Origin: Diphasiastrum complanatum
Lineage: Eukaryota; Streptophyta; Lycopodiopsida; Lycopodiales; Lycopodiaceae
Assembly: GCA_029204225.1 (NCBI GenBank)
Contig: CM055092.1
Span: 84,274,694-84,338,693 of the forward strand
Direction: 5' to 3'
Length of the DNA stretch: 64,000 bases
Shown here piece by piece: positions 59,704 through 64,000 of this stretch; the first letter of the stretch is position 1; each line of letters opens with the position of its first letter. The position numbers and the translations under genes were made by a program. The notes under the pieces are model-generated. The model was not told the origin of the DNA and searched no databases. It saw nothing but the letters and a program-made list of their open reading frames with translations.

Positions 59704-59854
59704 CTAGAACTTAGTCTGTCAATTGTATAGATGACGCTAAGATGCAGTAATGCCAACAATAGGAAATCAATTCTTTGATACTGAAAGGTTGAAAAGAACT
59801 GAAGAGTATGATCATCAATTTGACATTGCGAAAGATATCAAGTATTAGAGATTT

Positions 59855-59867
59855 GGCTCTGATACCA
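59855..59867 (-). promoter_or_regulatory. Primer-binding site
   Basis: The minus strand is TGGTATCAGAGCC, next to the LTR edge TGTCGAAAAG at 59,868. Confidence 0.83.
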
Positions 59868-61025
<1,158 letters not shown>

Positions 61026-61074
61026 ATGGTTGCACCATCATCCATTCGTGATGTATGTAGCTTCATCTTAAAAA

Positions 61075-61394
61075 AAAAAACACTCAAGATGTATTTGTGA
61101 TTTCAAACAATGCCTCCAACGTATTCCAAGCCTCTTTCAGTTCTTCTGAATCCCAAATGAAGGGAATAATCACATCTCTGATTGATAAGTTGATGACATT
61201 CTATGTTTTTTTTTTCTCTTGTGAAAGGCCCACTAATCTTCTTCAAGTAATGGCCTTGTCTCTTCACTTGTCACGATCTCCCATAGCTCCTTTTCCATCA
61301 AAATGTTTTTCAATTTGAATTTCCAAACTGCATAGTTATTGGTTCCTTCCAATTTGCTTGACTCATTAAGGACACTCTCGCTTAGAGTTGTCAT
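61075..61394 (-). pseudogene. Copia Gag fragment, another family
   Basis: From ATG 61,394: NESSKLEGTNNYAVWKFKLK, LMEKELWEIVTSEETRP, stop, then in other frames SLINLSIRDVIIPF and LKEAWNTLEALFE. N-terminal Gag only, truncated at both the protein and element level. Confidence 0.78.
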
Positions 61395-62640
61395 TATTGC
61401 ACTTAGATTAGTCTGGATCGCAAACTGACTACAAAAATAAAAAATTCATTGCAAAATTGACAAATGACATCTTTGAAGTATTTGGCCTAAAAATAGCTCA
61501 AAACTGTCCTTAAGCCTTAAAATGGCAATAATTACCAAGTTGCCATTTTTGAAAAAAATTTCCATCGTGCACAGATATCTGATTTCAAATATTTTTAGAT
61601 CAACGCGTAGCCCTTTGTACCAGCATAGCTCTTATCTAATCAGATCTCAAAAACAGTCTCCCCAACTAGATTCTCTTGCCGCTATGCTTAACATAGCAAG
61701 TGGAGGGCGCTTGCTATGTTGAGCATAGCTAATCAAATAGGACCCTAGAGCACTTCTATGCTCAGCTTAGGTAATCTACTTGGTTTAAAACAAAATGTAT
61801 TTTATTGGCTAGTGTAGTACTTTGTTAGCCATGCTCGGCATAGAGAAAAATTTGAAACATAGAAAAATAAATTGGTTTCTTACCTCAGTATAAAGTAGAT
61901 AGCGAAGGCTATGTGATTAATTATAGACAAGTATAATAAGGAGTCTATGATTGTTCTAGCAGCATGTAGGATTGCTAATTTGCAAATGAAGTGACTTATG
62001 TTTTGATTGGGGTCCTTAAGTATAAATTTTTTCAACATCCCACCTTGAAAATTGGCATTTTTACATGTCCCACCATAGTGCGGACCGTGACCACGTGATG
62101 CAGCTATGCCACTGCGCCTCAGCACAGCCAACCCTAATCCTAGGTCAACCATAACCCTAAGAATCTATCCTTACAATATTTAAGACATAGCCTTTTATCA
62201 ATGACAAAAATCTATTTACTTCCAAGTTTGTTTTGCTTATGTATTTACTTGCTTTTTTTTCTCAACTCTATTGAAGTTGGCATAGCCTCTTAGTCCTTTC
62301 TATGGCAAGCATAGGAGAATGTTAATTTATTGAATCTTATTTATTTATTTTTTTCAATTTTTTGTTAAAAACAATGCTCAAAATAAGTCTCAAGTTACAG
62401 CTTTTTCAAGATGACCATGTTCCAATAGTAATAACTCAATAGAAAGGAATAATTGAGTCATGTTCATCTGATATTTCTAATGAGAGCTTTTTTTTATAAA
62501 GCCACTCCTTCAAATCTTCATCATGTTATTCTCAATGATACGATATTAGCGTCATTTATTTATTAGTTTATCATCTAAAATTTCTCAACTAAGTACTTAC
62601 CGAGAAATGACGCATGTAACTTAGCTTGTTACAAAAGTTA
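61395..62640. repeat. Stretch with recurrent TATGCT..AGCATA motifs and one hairpin
   Basis: No gene seen. Variants of TATGCTCAGCATAG recur at about 61,612, 61,681, 61,717, 61,767, 61,836, 62,290 and 62,305. The best formed is a hairpin with 20-base arms at 61,681-61,700 and 61,710-61,729 (19 of 20 paired) around tggagggcg. Confidence 0.7.
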
Positions 62641-62649
62641 ATTCATCTT

Positions 62650-63655
62650 CGGATATTGGCTCAATACAATTGGAACATTGTTCTGATGAACATGATGAAT
62701 TGGTGAGTGACGATTCACAAGTTTCAATTCGTTCTATTACTGATTCTAGTAAATCATTAGATCCACATCAATCTGTTGACAGTCAAGCTTTTCATATATT
62801 CGAAAGAGACCTACTTCTCAGAGTGATCTTCATCACATCAAATATAAAAGGGCTATATTTATTCAAAATCCAAAGCCTTATGAAGGTTCAGAACATTTTG
62901 AGATTGAAGGTTATTTTCATTGTGTTTTTAGTGGATGTTGCGAAAGTTCTTCAAGTGCACAAAGATCAATAAACAACTAAAAGGCAAAAGTTGGCCAAGC
63001 ATCGAAAGAAATATTTGGAATGTTCTCAAAAATTATGTTGCATCATTTTGTTAGAGTACCAAAAAATTTGGATGAGACAGATTTTTTCCAGGTTCATCTC
63101 GTTGGAGCACTTGTGTTTAATGGCACTTTGGAGTCCAAGGTCTTTTTTAATTATTATCCCGAAGTTCAAAATGATTTGACAATCACCATTGTACACAAGA
63201 TAATTTGCGAATTTGGTGAAAATCTTTCAAAAATAATTTATTTGTAGCATGACAACAATGCCAGAGAAAATAAAAACCAGATTGTTTTGGCATACTTGTC
63301 CTTGCTAGTAAAAAAGAAAATCAAAAAAATAAACATAGGATTCTTGTTGGTGGGCCACACCCATGGTCAAATTGATCAAATCTTTAGTTGTTTTTCCAAG
63401 AAACTGAGACACAAGAAGACATTTTCTTTACCAATGCTTCAAAGTATTGTTGAAGAATCGTGTGAGCCAAAGCCAGACATGTCGTTAATTAGACACACAT
63501 ATGATTTTCATGATTATATCAAGATGTCTAATGAGATAGAACATTGTGTAGCTAATATTAATGATATTTGCTTTCATCATTATTCTAAAAGCAAATATAA
63601 TAAAACATGCATTACATTGTTATGGGGTAAACAATTCCATGTTGCTATAACATGA
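62650..63655 (+). pseudogene. DUF7869-like gene remnant (possible DDE-type nuclease)
   Basis: The second half is clear: LVGALVFNGTLESKVFFNYYPEVQNDL (63,088-63,180), IIYL*HDNNARENKNQIVLAYLSLL with a TAG at 63,245-63,247, then GFLLVGHTHGQIDQIFSCFSKKL and FSLPMLQSIVEE, ending at a TGA at 63,653. The pairing of D-N-x-x-RENKN with VGHTHxxIDQxFS is the signature I associate with DUF7869 proteins of plants and other eukaryotes. An RNase H-like/transposase nuclease role is inference. The N-terminal part (62,670-62,970) is acidic and in another frame, joined by a frameshift near 62,940. It is disabled, but only by one stop in the core. The family name is from memory. Confidence 0.6.
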
Positions 63656-63727
63656 GATGGTAATAAAAAAATGATGTATATAAGTTTCATAGCATTTTTG
63701 TCTCACAACATTAATTTAAAATTTCTT

Positions 63728-63833
63728 TGCCACGCGTGGCAATACTACATAATGTCATTTTGTAGAGTTGCCATGCATGGTACATATCCAAGCTGGGTTT
63801 AGGATGTCACAACCATGCGTGGCACTACCATGC
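63728..63833. repeat. Second cluster of the CCACGCGTGG palindrome family
   Basis: TGCCACGCGTGGCA at 63,728-63,741, TTGCCATGCATGGTA at about 63,769, and ACCATGCGTGGCACTACCATGC at 63,812-63,833 (same CAC-joined doublet layout as at 13,876). Confidence 0.82.
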
Positions 63834-64000
63834 TATTTTTTTTGGGTCCAAAAATCTAAAAATACCTTCAACCATTATATTTGAGTGGCCCAGCAAGAAA
63901 GTCACTGAAAATGAGAGATCATACATTTTTGTTTTTCACATTAGCACAAATAGCAACTTTGAAACAGGGCTAAATCTCATCACGTGAGGGTTAGACTACT
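63834..64000. other. Right edge, no gene seen
   Basis: AT-rich non-coding sequence. Confidence 0.5.

Overview
The window looks like repeat-dense nuclear DNA from a land plant with a large genome. Two host genes are recognisable: the last exon of a plant class II histone deacetylase (left edge, + strand) and a two-exon LOB-domain (LBD/AS2) transcription factor gene (49,424-50,179, - strand). The LBD family is plant-specific. Everything else recognisable is transposon-derived or simple repeat. The long (CT)n tracts, the mix of retroelement families and a DUF7869-type remnant make me think of a fern or another seed-free plant. That lineage guess is weak inference.

Layout. 1-3,081: histone deacetylase exon and AT-rich flank. 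3,082-13,035: Ty1/copia debris. A solo-looking LTR with primer-binding site is followed by an integrase fragment (+). An older minus-strand copia pol gene is split by a younger minus-strand copia element with two 658-bp LTRs; the younger element has lost its integrase but kept its reading frame across the deletion. 13,012-14,062: a SET-domain-like coding remnant and a cluster of TGCCACGCGTGGCA palindromes. 14,063-19,770: mostly non-coding, with tandem and inverted repeats, including a 41-bp-arm hairpin. 19,770-20,680: Ty3/gypsy integrase fragment.

20,680-38,110 is the best-resolved nested structure. A copia element (LTR and primer-binding site near 38,110, gag, protease, integrase, then RT down to 20,680, all on the - strand) has its integrase gene cut by a second minus-strand copia element at 21,762-35,672, flanked by a perfect 5-bp target duplication ATGGC. 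That element is itself interrupted between its gag and zinc-knuckle regions (25,915-33,605) by a plus-strand copia fragment, minisatellites, two (CT)n tracts totalling about 410 bp, and another truncated copia element.

38,110-47,260: two related, decayed CACTA (En/Spm, TNP2-type) transposase genes on the - strand with a gypsy RT/RNase H fragment between them. 48-50.6 kb: (CT)n, a 75-bp tandem duplication and the LBD gene. 50.6-55.3 kb: no recognisable gene except a gag-like zinc-knuckle remnant and a 26-bp minisatellite. 55.3-61.4 kb: three copia gag fragments and two primer-binding sites around an unidentified coding-like segment. 61.4-64 kb: hairpins built on TATGCT..AGCATA, a DUF7869-like pseudogene, and a second cluster of the CCACGCGTGG palindrome family.

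No tRNA, rRNA or CRISPR array was seen. All coordinates and identities come from reading the sequence by eye; no database search was run.
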